Assembly (NCBI RefSeq): GCF_014641555.1
Contig: NZ_BMHY01000001.1
Location: 965,678-1,029,677, forward strand
DNA from: Paenibacillus radicis (ex Gao et al. 2016)
GTDB lineage: Bacteria > Bacillota > Bacilli > Paenibacillales > Paenibacillaceae
DNA: 64,000 nucleotides
Direction of reading: 5' to 3'
The translations under genes and the position numbers were made by a program. Shown one piece after another: positions 47,083 to 55,969 of the stretch (its first letter is position 1; the number at the start of each line of letters is the position of its first letter). The notes beneath the pieces were generated by a model. The model did no database searches. It worked only from the letters and a program-made list of their open reading frames with translations, and was not told the origin of the DNA.

Positions 47083-47370
47083 ATGACTTGGCTAGCTGTC
47101 CAGCCTTATTATAAGATTCAGAGAGAAATCTCACATGCAGAGCAAAAAACAGTCATGGAAGAACGGCAAATGTATTTATACAAGGATAGAATTGAGACTA
47201 AATACCGGATGTTTCAAATTGAAGAGATATTCGATTTATCTTATAAGCGTATAGGCGGCAATCAAGGCTTCCTCTACTTACATACGCAGCAAGGTGTATT
47301 TTCATATATGGTTTTTGAAAATCCGCAGACATTCATTGGAGCCTGTAAGGCGCTTATTTTAAAGAAATAA
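47083..47370 (+). CDS. Small PH-like-domain protein, unknown function
   Basis: A 95-residue protein. Alternating strands (MYLYKDRIETKYRMFQIEEI, then GFLYLHTQQGVFSYMV) and a C-terminal helix suggest a bacterial PH-like fold. ATG 47083 follows GGAGGGGGG. Its last 17 bases overlap the convergent DinB gene. Confidence 0.7.
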   Translation: MTWLAVQPYYKIQREISHAEQKTVMEERQMYLYKDRIETKYRMFQIEEIFDLSYKRIGGNQGFLYLHTQQGVFSYMVFENPQTFIGACKALILKK

Positions 47371-47842
47371 TCTGCTCGGTATGCCGTTGTTCGTGCATAT
47401 ACAGCAGCTCAATCCATTGATCTAATGGCAAATCGCCAAACCGCGGATGATTTACCGCTATTTCTTTAAAAATAGAAGGATCTTCGATCCCATCAAGCAG
47501 TTCAATCAACTTCATTCTTGATTTGTGTAATTGTTCAAGAATCTGCGGCAACTGGAAAGGGCCCGAATCAGGCCTTGCAACTTCAGGCGCTTCATACTTT
47601 GTAGCCATATCTAACACAATTTCAACGTTTTTACGTTCGGTTTGGAGGAGAGGTTTACGCTTAATCCCAAACCTAATGGCTTTGATGAATAGAGTTTCCG
47701 TCAGCCATAAGTGATGGCAAACCTGTGCAATACTCCACTTGTCCGGTTCAATTATGCGATTAAACACTTCGTCATTTAGAGATGACAGCTCGTGCAGCAA
47801 CCGCCCTCTGGCTGCAGCCAAATGCGCCTTTACCTCATCCAT
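47354..47842 (-). CDS. DinB-family four-helix protein
   Basis: A 162-residue DinB/YfiT-type protein with the metal-binding His pattern (AQVCHHLW and LLYMHEQRHTEQI). Such proteins may be thiol-dependent S-transferases or hydrolases, for example with bacillithiol. GGAGGGG precedes the ATG. It overlaps the end of the convergent gene. Confidence 0.85.
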   Translation of the reverse strand: MDEVKAHLAAARGRLLHELSSLNDEVFNRIIEPDKWSIAQVCHHLWLTETLFIKAIRFGIKRKPLLQTERKNVEIVLDMATKYEAPEVARPDSGPFQLPQILEQLHKSRMKLIELLDGIEDPSIFKEIAVNHPRFGDLPLDQWIELLYMHEQRHTEQIISLK

Positions 47843-48087
47843 TCAATCCCCTCCAATTAATGGTAAGTACCTCCTTCATTATAGGCCAAGATGCTATGAA
47901 TGCGTGAAGTAAATTATATTCTCCAAGATAGTTGAAGATGAGTAATACGCAGTACGTATATTCCGCTAAAGCGGCGGGATGAGTCTGATGTTTTTAAATT
48001 GGCTAAGCATATGATATTCTCTTTTAATAAGGTTTTGTAAATTTATTAGTTGTACCAGGAGAAAATGCAGGTTCCAAGGAGATATTT

Positions 48088-48738
48088 ATGAATTTGAAGT
48101 TCGTCTTTACAGCATCATTTATTATTAGCCTAATTGGGGCTATCGGCTTTGCCTTAATCGCTGTTTTAATTGGAAAAAACAATATTGAATGGTTCGACAG
48201 CCAGATTATTACTTTTGTGCAGCATTGGGAGAGCCCTTGGCTTACATCGGTTATGAAAGGATTTTCCTTAATCGGAGCAGGTACGTTAAATGTAATCATT
48301 ACCATCCTCATTATGATCATGCTCTATTTTGTATTTAAGCATCGCTGGGAGCTGCTTTTCTTAATCGGTGTTATAGTGGGGTCCGCTTTGCTGAATGTCG
48401 TGCTGAAGGCGATTTTTCATCGCGCACGCCCGACGCTTCACCGCCTTGCGGATGCAACGGGCTATAGTTTTCCGAGCGGACACTCGATGGCCGCTTTTGC
48501 ACTATATGGTGTGTTATGTTTTCTGTTATGGAAGCATGCTCGAACAGCACTGACCCGGACTTTGTTGATTGTTGGCGGCATCGTTATGATCGCGGCTATC
48601 GGGATTAGCCGAATCTATTTAGGGGTGCATTATCCAAGCGATGTAATTGGCGGTTATCTGGCAAGCGGCACATGGCTCGCCGTTACAATCTGGTTTTACC
48701 AGAGATGGCTGGAAAGACGGAGTACCCGACGGGTGTGA
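48088..48738 (+). CDS. PAP2-family membrane phosphatase
   Basis: A 216-residue protein with about six helices and the three PAP2 signatures KAIFHRARP, PSGHSMAAF and SRIYLGVHYPSDV. It removes phosphate from lipid phosphates such as undecaprenyl diphosphate or phosphatidate. AAGGAG precedes the ATG. Confidence 0.9.
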   Translation: MNLKFVFTASFIISLIGAIGFALIAVLIGKNNIEWFDSQIITFVQHWESPWLTSVMKGFSLIGAGTLNVIITILIMIMLYFVFKHRWELLFLIGVIVGSALLNVVLKAIFHRARPTLHRLADATGYSFPSGHSMAAFALYGVLCFLLWKHARTALTRTLLIVGGIVMIAAIGISRIYLGVHYPSDVIGGYLASGTWLAVTIWFYQRWLERRSTRRV

Positions 48739-48758
48739 AGCGTTTAGAAACAATAAAC

Positions 48759-48806
48759 AAGATCAGTCAGCTTTCAAGCAAAGCATGATACTGGTCTTTT
48801 TTTTTT
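48759..48806 (+). terminator. Terminator of the PAP2 gene
   Basis: AAGATCAGT pairs with ACTGGTCTT (one G-T pair), followed by a long T run. Confidence 0.8.
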
Positions 48807-48914
48807 GCATCAAAAGACTAAATCAATACAGACTATAAAACAATCAATCGCCTTGTTACGAATGATAGATCGAAATCATATATTGTCTATATCTACAAGG
48901 AAGGGGATTTGCGA

Positions 48915-49175
48915 ATGTCACAATTTATATCATCATGCAATACAGGAGGCAGCCGTACAGGAGGCAACCGTACAGGAGGCAGTCGTACAGGAGGCAGCCG
49001 TACAGGAGGCAACCGTACAGGGGGCAGCCGTACCGGAGGGAACCGTACAGGAGGCAGCCGTACAGGAAATAACCGCCCGTATGATCCTAATCATTCACAT
49101 CACTCTCAACGTTCCAATGGCGATTCGACGCAAGCTGAACAATTCAATAAAGACTCGGATGACGATTTCGAATAA
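48915..49175 (+). CDS. TGGSR/TGGNR repeat protein
   Basis: An 86-residue protein with nine 5-residue repeats (TGGSR or TGGNR; last is TGNNR) from about residue 10, then a His/Asn/Ser part and an acidic end (DSDDDFE). ATG 48915 lies after GGAAGGGG. No known family. Gly/Arg/Asn-rich, disordered and small, it could be a spore-coat or DNA-binding protein; it sits next to a likely spore-surface glycan cluster. Confidence 0.72.
   Translation: MSQFISSCNTGGSRTGGNRTGGSRTGGSRTGGNRTGGSRTGGNRTGGSRTGNNRPYDPNHSHHSQRSNGDSTQAEQFNKDSDDDFE
48942..49076 (+). repeat. Nine 15-bp tandem repeats
   Basis: Nine copies of ACAGGAGGCAGCCGT or close variants in phase with the coding frame. Copies differ by 0-4 bases, so repeat number could change by slippage. 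Confidence 0.92.
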
Positions 49176-49191
49176 AATAAACGGCACATAA

Positions 49192-49234
49192 ACAGACGGA
49201 GCGCCTTCAATGTAGAAGGCGCTCCGTCTGTTTG
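49192..49234 (+). terminator. Terminator of the repeat-protein gene
   Basis: A perfect 17-bp stem (ACAGACGGAGCGCCTTC) with a six-base loop and TTTG tail. Confidence 0.85.
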
Positions 49235-49250
49235 TATTGCATATTTGGTG

Positions 49251-49294
49251 AAAGAACCTTTACATCCTTCTTAAAGAGGTCATAAAGGTTCTTT
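49251..49294. terminator. Hairpin after galU
   Basis: AAAGAACCTTTA and TAAAGGTTCTTT pair around a 20-base loop with T run on the plus strand; it abuts the galU stop. Confidence 0.6.
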
Positions 49295-50110
49295 TTAACC
49301 GTTCTGCTTATTCATTCTATACGCATAAAGTTGAGCTTTCATGTATTCACTTTCAATGCTGGTATCATACCATTTCTCCTTAAAAACATACCCATATGCG
49401 GGATTCTTTTGACATAGCCGATTTAATGCATCTGTTAATTGAATTTCTCCTGCCGCATCTTTCTCTATATGATCAAGGGCAGCAAATATATCGGAGGTTA
49501 ATATATATCTTCCCATGATAGCGAGAGTAGAAGGCGGATTAATTATAGGTTTCTCAATAATAGAATGGATTTGATATACCTCATCTTGAACTTGTTTGCC
49601 TGAAACCACACCATAATTTTTAAGCAGTTCTTCCTTAACTGAATGCAAGCCGATAATTGGACTCTTATATTGCTTGTACAGCCTGATCATGTTCGATAGC
49701 GGGGGCGGCTGATGTAAACATAGTTGATCCGGCAGCATAACGACAAACGGATCACTTCCAGCGAATGATTTTCCCATTTGAATGGCATGACCAAGCCCCA
49801 GAGCCTCTGGCTGTCTTATATATTGAATATTTATTTTTGGAGGCTCAATTCCTTGGATTAGATTGCTTTTATGATGCTTGGTTAAGTACCACTCCAGCTC
49901 GATTGAGCGATCAAAGTAATTCATAATTTCTGTCTTGTTGCGGGAAAGAATAATTAATATTTCTTTCAAACCAGCGTTAATTGCTTCTGAAACAATATAG
50001 TCTATCACTGGCCGATCATGAATAGGAAACATTTCTTTAGGAATGGATTTAGTAACGGGTAAGTTGCGGGTTCCATATCCAGCAGCAGGAATGACAGCTT
50101 TAAGTACCAA
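49295..50110 (-). CDS. galU: UTP--glucose-1-phosphate uridylyltransferase
   Basis: A 271-residue nucleotidyltransferase of the GalU/GtaB type: AVIPAAGYGTRNLPVTKSIP with the conserved KEMFPI, then PFVVMLPDQLC. It makes UDP-glucose, the substrate of the dehydrogenase encoded divergently at 50319. A TTG at 50110, behind AGAGGTG, is preferred over an in-frame TTG at 50140 because the family starts right there. Bacillus YtdA is the likely counterpart. Confidence 0.87.
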   Translation of the reverse strand: MVLKAVIPAAGYGTRNLPVTKSIPKEMFPIHDRPVIDYIVSEAINAGLKEILIILSRNKTEIMNYFDRSIELEWYLTKHHKSNLIQGIEPPKINIQYIRQPEALGLGHAIQMGKSFAGSDPFVVMLPDQLCLHQPPPLSNMIRLYKQYKSPIIGLHSVKEELLKNYGVVSGKQVQDEVYQIHSIIEKPIINPPSTLAIMGRYILTSDIFAALDHIEKDAAGEIQLTDALNRLCQKNPAYGYVFKEKWYDTSIESEYMKAQLYAYRMNKQNG

Positions 50111-50318
50111 AAGAATCACCTCTTTGCAAAGAATATCCAATATCTAGTAATAGTATATTGCCAAAAATATTTTTGAAGCTTGTCCTCCATGATAAATAGG
50201 TGAATCCATCAACCCATTTAATAGTTCTATCCTCATTTAATAGATCATAATAGCCGTGACCTTTATTAATAGAATCTTAATATAGTAGTTGTAGTAGCGT
50301 CGAAAGGGGTAGCGAGGA

Positions 50319-51602
50319 ATGGATATTTGTATAATCGGAGCGGGTTATGTCGGTTTGACTACAGCAGCTGTATTAGCGGACATCGGTCATACCGTATATT
50401 GCACAGATGTGGATGAAGAAAAAATCAAAAAGCTTCAGCAAGGGATCATCCCCATTTATGAACCGGGATTAACTGAAATGATTGCGAAAAATCAAGAGAA
50501 GGGCAAGCTTTTTTTCGATACAGATAGTAAAAGGTATATGGCGGATTGCCCCTGCATTATGATTGCGGTAGGCACCCCTTCAGCTAAAAATGGCAGTGCC
50601 GATATGGTTTACGTGAAAGGCGTCATAGACGCATTATCGCAAACGATTCGTACTCCAAAAATTATTATTTTGAAAAGCACCGTTCCGCCTGGCACCGCAG
50701 ATTGGATTGAAGCCGATTTGCAGCGGCAAGGAGTTGACAAACGTTTATTTGAGATTGTCTCGAATCCGGAGTTTCTTCGGGAAGGTACTGCTATCGAGGA
50801 TACGGTTCATCCGGATCGAATCGTTATTGGTGCGAAGCAGAGCGAAGCGGCATTGAAAGTACAGGAGCTCTATCAAAATTTGCAGACTCAATTTCTAATA
50901 ACGGATCGCTTGGAGGCTGAATTAATCAAATATGCTTCCAATGCATTTCTAGCAACGAAGATTTCTTTTATTAATGAAATAGCTCGAATATGCGACGCAT
51001 ACCATGCAGATATAATGGAGGTTTCGAGAGGGATAGGCATGGATCGGCGTATCGGACCCAGGTTTCTGCAAGCAGGCTTGGGTTATGGCGGGTCCTGCTT
51101 TCCTAAGGATGTGAACGCCTTGAATTATGTTGCGGCAGCGAAGGATATCCAACTGGATCTGGTACAGGCCGTTAAGAAAATCAATCGTTCACAAGTAGAC
51201 ATTTACCTGAATAAAATAACTCATTCTTTGGGCAAACGTTCAGATAAGCCGCGTATTGCTGTATGGGGGGCGACATTTAAAGAAAATACGGATGATATCC
51301 GCTATTCCCAAGCTATCGTTTTAATGAAAAAGCTAATACGTAAAGGGTATCAAGTGTATGCGTATGACCCGCTTGTATCACCTAAGCTTTCTTCGGTTGT
51401 CTGGTGCTCCAATCCTTATGAAGCTGTAGAACAAGCCGATCTATTAGTCGTTGCAACTGCCTGGTCTGCCTTTCTTGAAGCGGATTGGGACAGGGTGAAA
51501 GCGTTGATGAAGCGTCCCGTTATTGTCGATGGACGAAATTGCTTGAATAGAAAAACGGTAGAAATGTACGGATTTGAATATGTTGGCGTTGGTCGGCCAT
51601 GA
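50319..51602 (+). CDS. ugd: UDP-glucose 6-dehydrogenase (YtcA/TuaD-like)
   Basis: A 427-residue NAD-dependent enzyme: MDICIIGAGYVGL binding loop, EPGL, KSTVPPGT, and the catalytic Cys260 in GYGGSCFPKD. It turns UDP-glucose into UDP-glucuronate. AAAGGGG and GAGG precede the ATG. It opens a four- or five-gene cluster in the order of Bacillus ytcA-ytcB-ytcC. Confidence 0.92.
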   Translation: MDICIIGAGYVGLTTAAVLADIGHTVYCTDVDEEKIKKLQQGIIPIYEPGLTEMIAKNQEKGKLFFDTDSKRYMADCPCIMIAVGTPSAKNGSADMVYVKGVIDALSQTIRTPKIIILKSTVPPGTADWIEADLQRQGVDKRLFEIVSNPEFLREGTAIEDTVHPDRIVIGAKQSEAALKVQELYQNLQTQFLITDRLEAELIKYASNAFLATKISFINEIARICDAYHADIMEVSRGIGMDRRIGPRFLQAGLGYGGSCFPKDVNALNYVAAAKDIQLDLVQAVKKINRSQVDIYLNKITHSLGKRSDKPRIAVWGATFKENTDDIRYSQAIVLMKKLIRKGYQVYAYDPLVSPKLSSVVWCSNPYEAVEQADLLVVATAWSAFLEADWDRVKALMKRPVIVDGRNCLNRKTVEMYGFEYVGVGRP

Positions 51603-52537
51603 AAATCGTCGTAACTGGGGCAGCAGGGTTCATTGGATCACATCTTTGTGAGCATTTGCTTGCGAGCGGTGACCATGAAGTAATTGGAGTCGATGCTTTT
51701 GTTCGCGAGGAATTGCAAGTAATTGGTACTAAAAATATGGAGGGTTTTTATAACCATCCTAATTTTCAAATGATTACAGCGAATATACTGAACATCGACT
51801 GGCACAAAACGCTTGAAGAGGTTGACATTGTCTTCCACCTGGCTGGCATACCGGGTGTTCGATCGAGTTGGGGAGCAGATTTCCGCAATTACGCAGATAC
51901 GAATATACTTGGCACACAACGGCTGCTGGAAGCTTGCAGTCAATCATCGCTCCAAAAATTTGTGTTTGTATCCACCTCATCCGTTTATGGAGAAACGACA
52001 GGGAAGGTGTCTGAGGACAGAAAGCTGGCACCGTTAGCGCCCTATGGTGTCAGTAAATTAACAGGTGAACATCTATGCCGCGTCTACAGCGAGAAGGTTC
52101 CTATCGTTATTTTACGCTACTTTACGGTGTATGGACCGCGCCAACGCTCCGATATGGCGTTTCATCGTTTCATTAGACAATTGTTGAATAACGATTCCAT
52201 CACCTTGATTGGCGATGGATCGCAATCACGGGACTTCACTTATATAAGTGATTGCGTGGAAGCAACCGCAGCAATCGTTAACGCTCCCAGCGTAATCGGA
52301 GAAACCATTAATATTGGCGGTAAAGAGAGATCCACCATAACAAATGTTATTCGCAACTTGGAGCTTTTGACTGGGAAAAAAGCGGATATTATTCAAAGCG
52401 GCAATATGCATGGAGAGCCTATGCACACTTGGGCCGATATATCCAAAGCCAGCAAGCTTTTGAAATACGAGCCCAAAATTAGTCTAATGACTGGCTTAGC
52501 TAGGGAAGTTGAATATTTCAGCCACTATTACAAATGA
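51599..52537 (+). CDS. NAD-dependent sugar-nucleotide epimerase/dehydratase (YtcB-like)
   Basis: A 312-residue extended SDR: VVTGAAGFIGSHL, catalytic YGVSK (Tyr and Lys) and RYFTVYGPRQR. It probably epimerises UDP-glucuronate or a related sugar nucleotide made by the upstream gene, which it overlaps by four bases (ATGA). Confidence 0.88.
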   Translation: MKIVVTGAAGFIGSHLCEHLLASGDHEVIGVDAFVREELQVIGTKNMEGFYNHPNFQMITANILNIDWHKTLEEVDIVFHLAGIPGVRSSWGADFRNYADTNILGTQRLLEACSQSSLQKFVFVSTSSVYGETTGKVSEDRKLAPLAPYGVSKLTGEHLCRVYSEKVPIVILRYFTVYGPRQRSDMAFHRFIRQLLNNDSITLIGDGSQSRDFTYISDCVEATAAIVNAPSVIGETINIGGKERSTITNVIRNLELLTGKKADIIQSGNMHGEPMHTWADISKASKLLKYEPKISLMTGLAREVEYFSHYYK

Positions 52538-52554
52538 CAGGAGACTATCCTCGC

Positions 52555-53757
52555 ATGAGACTGGCATTCATATGCACGGAAAAACTCCCCTCACCCGCTA
52601 TTAAAGGGGGGGCTATTCAAATCATGATGGACGGGATATCGCCTATGTTATCCCGCAAACATGATTTAACGATTTATTCCATTACAGATGAAACTTTACC
52701 CGATCAGGAAATACGAAACGGTATTCAATATATCAGATTTCCCAAAGAAACCTATGTGAAAGAAGTGAAACGATCGTTGAAGGCTCATGCCTATGACGTC
52801 GTTCATGTATTCAATCGACCTAAGAACATTGCGCTTTATAAGGAAGCTTCTCCATCAAGCCGTTTTGTCGTCAGCTTGCATAACGAGATGTTTGAAGAGA
52901 AGAAAATATCGGATACAGAAGCACAGCTTTGCGTCCAGTATGTTCACAAACTAACGACCGTCAGTAAGTATATCAAATCGACGATAACAAGACGTGTTCC
53001 GGCGGCAGAGGATAAAACAGAAGCGATTTACTCCGGATTTGACCCCAATAGCTACTACCCGATTTGGACCTCCCGTGGAATGAACATACGAAATCAATTA
53101 CGAACGCAATACGGCGTTCAAGACAAGAAAGTTATTTTATTTGTCGGGCGGCTCAGTGTCAAAAAAGGCCCTCACTTGCTTATCCAGGCGATGAGCAGAG
53201 TGCTGGAGAATCACCCGGATGCCGTCCTAGTTATTGTGGGGGGCAAATGGTTCAGCGATAACACGATTGACGGCTATGGGAAATGGTTACTGAAGCTGGC
53301 AAAGCCTTATGGCAACAAAATTATATTCACCAAGTTCGTCCCAGCGAATGAAATCCAAAACTATTTTTCAATGGGCGATGTGTTTGTTTGCAGTTCTCAG
53401 TGGCAGGAGCCTTTGGCTCGTGTTCATTATGAAGCGATGGCTGCGGGGGTTCCGGTTATTACAACCGATCGCGGCGGGAATGCAGAGGTTATCCGGCATA
53501 TGTGGAACGGTTATATCGTTCGTGATTACACGTCTTCGGACTCTTTTGCCGAGGCAATCCATTATATGCTGACCAACAAGGAGGAGGCTGGTGAAATGGC
53601 TTCCCGAGGCAGGCAAATGGTCAATGATTTCTATACATTCGAGCACGTAGCAGATCGGCTGGATAAAATTTATATGGAAGCTTACAATAGTGAGCCAACG
53701 CCTTTGTCAAACGTTACTGTATCTAAATACAAACGAATAAAACAAAGGGGCAGATAA
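52555..53757 (+). CDS. Glycosyltransferase family 4 (YtcC-like)
   Basis: A 400-residue GT-B enzyme. The C-terminal donor site shows FVGRLSVKKGPHLL and the EX7E-type segment EPLARVHYEAMAAGVPV. ATG 52555 lies after CAGGAG; an earlier ATG at 52534 overlaps the epimerase stop and is possible. It likely adds a uronic-acid-type sugar to a spore-surface glycan. Confidence 0.87.
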   Translation: MRLAFICTEKLPSPAIKGGAIQIMMDGISPMLSRKHDLTIYSITDETLPDQEIRNGIQYIRFPKETYVKEVKRSLKAHAYDVVHVFNRPKNIALYKEASPSSRFVVSLHNEMFEEKKISDTEAQLCVQYVHKLTTVSKYIKSTITRRVPAAEDKTEAIYSGFDPNSYYPIWTSRGMNIRNQLRTQYGVQDKKVILFVGRLSVKKGPHLLIQAMSRVLENHPDAVLVIVGGKWFSDNTIDGYGKWLLKLAKPYGNKIIFTKFVPANEIQNYFSMGDVFVCSSQWQEPLARVHYEAMAAGVPVITTDRGGNAEVIRHMWNGYIVRDYTSSDSFAEAIHYMLTNKEEAGEMASRGRQMVNDFYTFEHVADRLDKIYMEAYNSEPTPLSNVTVSKYKRIKQRGR

Positions 53758-53762
53758 CGATT

Positions 53763-54767
53763 ATGCAGACGATATCCGAATTAATGGCCCAATATCCGCT
53801 TCAAATGAAGAGTATCAAGCTGATATCGGATAAAGGGAAAAAGGCGACGTGGAGCTTAGAGACGAGCGAAGGCAGTAAAATATTAAAAAAAGCGCCCGTC
53901 TCCAAGCAAAGGCTGCTTTTCCTTATTCAGGCGATCAAGCATCTGCAGCAAAACGGGGCACCTATTCCTGAAATGGTCGCTACAACGACTGGAACTTATT
54001 ATTCAGAAGACAGCAAGGGGAGCTGCTACGTATTGTCTGACGCTGTTCAAGGTACATCGCCAACCTACGGAGCGGCAGACCTTATCGTCATTATGAAAGA
54101 GCTTGGCAAGTTTCATATGGCTTCCAGAGGTTTTTACTCTCAGCATCAATCGGCCAATGAGAGGGAGCATCTTGGCGGATGGCAGCAAAGTTACATCAAG
54201 CATCTGGATCAATTAGAGGCTTTTAAAGCGTTAGCCCGAAGCAGCGGCGAATTCGATAAGCTTTATCTTCTTCATGTTGATCACTTTATCGATCAAGGCA
54301 AAGAAGCGCTGCGATGGATTCAGGGGAGTTATTACACAGATTGGGTGAATAAAGTAAGGGTGCAACGAAACCTTTGCCATCAAGATTTTGCGGCAGCTAA
54401 CTTGATTAAATCGAAGCAAGGACTAGTCATTATTGATATGGATTCTTTGACCTTCGATTTGCCGGCAAGGGATATACGTAAAATATTTAATAAGGTGATG
54501 AAAAAACACGGGTGGAGCTCGGATAAAGCGATTACGATGTTGAAGGCGTACCGCGAGGTCCATCCATTAAGTGCGGAGGAATGCAGCATCATTTACGCCG
54601 ATTTGATGTTTCCTCATCTCTTCTATGGCCTATCCAGCAAGTATTTCAATAAACGACTGGAATGGGATGCTCCTCAAACGCTGAAGAAGCTGAAGTCTTT
54701 AATAATGTCTGACAAAGAACGCCAGCAAGTTCTTGCATCCTGGAGCAGCATTATCCAACAATCATAG
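53763..54767 (+). CDS. CotS-family kinase-like spore coat protein
   Basis: A 334-residue aminoglycoside-phosphotransferase-fold protein. The kinase loop NLCHQDFAAANLI (HxDxxxxN) and the metal-binding LVIIDMDSL are present. This is typical of CotS/CotI/YutH coat proteins, some of which phosphorylate. It lies six bases after the glycosyltransferase gene, as CotSA and CotS genes do in Bacillus. Confidence 0.83.
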   Translation: MQTISELMAQYPLQMKSIKLISDKGKKATWSLETSEGSKILKKAPVSKQRLLFLIQAIKHLQQNGAPIPEMVATTTGTYYSEDSKGSCYVLSDAVQGTSPTYGAADLIVIMKELGKFHMASRGFYSQHQSANEREHLGGWQQSYIKHLDQLEAFKALARSSGEFDKLYLLHVDHFIDQGKEALRWIQGSYYTDWVNKVRVQRNLCHQDFAAANLIKSKQGLVIIDMDSLTFDLPARDIRKIFNKVMKKHGWSSDKAITMLKAYREVHPLSAEECSIIYADLMFPHLFYGLSSKYFNKRLEWDAPQTLKKLKSLIMSDKERQQVLASWSSIIQQS

Positions 54768-54960
54768 ACCGAGGAAAGTAACGAAGATAGTAGTTAGCAG
54801 CGTGAAATGCGTTGATAATTGCTATTTTTTTATGGTTTCATGCAGACCATCAACAAAGGAGTCATGTAATTGCGGTTAAGAAATCTGCAAATAGGTGTTA
54901 TAAAACAGTCACGGATACCGTCTTACATAAATAAAGAAGCAGACAACAAAGGAGAATGTA

Positions 54961-55911
54961 ATGGAAGCTAAGCATCGCAAGCTGATTTGCCTCATCACGA
55001 TTTTGTACACAATTGCTGTTTTGTATTTTATGTTTCTGGGCTTCAACAGACCGGGAGCAGCTAAGCACACAGTGGGCTACACATTTTATTTCATACCAGA
55101 TGTCGTATTTAAGTATCCGACGGGATTTATTTTTCGTTCCTTTACGCTGATGGACCTGGTGGGCATCGGAAATCTGGCCGCTTTTGTGCCCTTTGGCATT
55201 TTCATTCCTTTATTGTTCCGCATTCGTTTTACCGTATTTATATCGTTGTTTTTCATGTCCATCTTGGTGCTGGAGACACTTCAAGCCATAACGCTGCTCG
55301 GCAGCTTTGATATGAATGACGCATTTCAGAATACGATAGGTGCAGCGGCAGGCTTTGCCGCTTACAAGATCGGCTTTCGTTCCGCAAACTTTTGGAGAAA
55401 CGGCCTTGTCACGATTTTGTCCGGCATTTTCCTCGTCCTTGTGATATTAGGGTTGTCTCAGCTGATCGACAAAGCGTTCTTCACGAAAGCTGAAGGTCCG
55501 GTGCTGGCTTTGACGGAGAAAAAAGAGCAGAACGGCCATCTTCCAATGGAACATTTGAAATCGATGGAAATCGGAGGCAAGCGCATAACGCCACAATTCA
55601 ATTTTTATAGCAGCGACGGGAAGCAAACTGAAACCTATCAATATTCATTCAGCAATCATACGACCATCATTGAAGGATACTGCGGCATACCGGATGGAGC
55701 AGACGCTGCCAAAGCGGGAGTTGTTTTTACCACTGAAGGCTTTGAGGAGAACTATACGGAATTTTGCCGTCCTGCAGATGGTGAACAGCAAGAACCTTAT
55801 TCGTTTTATGTGCATCTCGACAAAGTGAAGAAACTGACGATAACGCTTGAAGGCAGTCAGATGTTGTGGGATGTTACGTTTAAAGAGATGAAATACAAAT
55901 GGGCACCATAA
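54961..55911 (+). CDS. VanZ-like membrane protein
   Basis: A 316-residue protein. The N-terminal half has four to five helices with the VanZ pattern (LYFMFLGFNRPG, NLAAFVPFGIFIPLL, SFDMNDAFQNTIGAAAGF). The C-terminal half is an extracytoplasmic domain of about 140 residues, not part of plain VanZ. VanZ gives low teicoplanin resistance by an unknown route. AAAGGAG precedes the ATG. Confidence 0.82.
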   Translation: MEAKHRKLICLITILYTIAVLYFMFLGFNRPGAAKHTVGYTFYFIPDVVFKYPTGFIFRSFTLMDLVGIGNLAAFVPFGIFIPLLFRIRFTVFISLFFMSILVLETLQAITLLGSFDMNDAFQNTIGAAAGFAAYKIGFRSANFWRNGLVTILSGIFLVLVILGLSQLIDKAFFTKAEGPVLALTEKKEQNGHLPMEHLKSMEIGGKRITPQFNFYSSDGKQTETYQYSFSNHTTIIEGYCGIPDGADAAKAGVVFTTEGFEENYTEFCRPADGEQQEPYSFYVHLDKVKKLTITLEGSQMLWDVTFKEMKYKWAP

Positions 55912-55931
55912 GAGATTTTAGCTGGCATTAG

Positions 55932-55964
55932 AAAACCCGTGAGGAATGATCCTCACGGGTTTTT
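55932..55964. terminator. Bidirectional terminator
   Basis: AAAACCCGTGAGGA-ATGA-TCCTCACGGGTTTT is a perfect 14-bp stem between two convergent genes. Confidence 0.93.
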
Positions 55965-55969
55965 AACAA

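Noticed and set aside
48942..49076. CRISPR-like repeat array
   Set aside because: Repeats are contiguous, coding and have no spacers; no cas genes are present.
48805..49191. VQEAA-type repeat frame over the TGGSR gene
   Set aside because: It is the alternate frame of the same 15-bp repeats; the frame at 48915 has the ribosome site.
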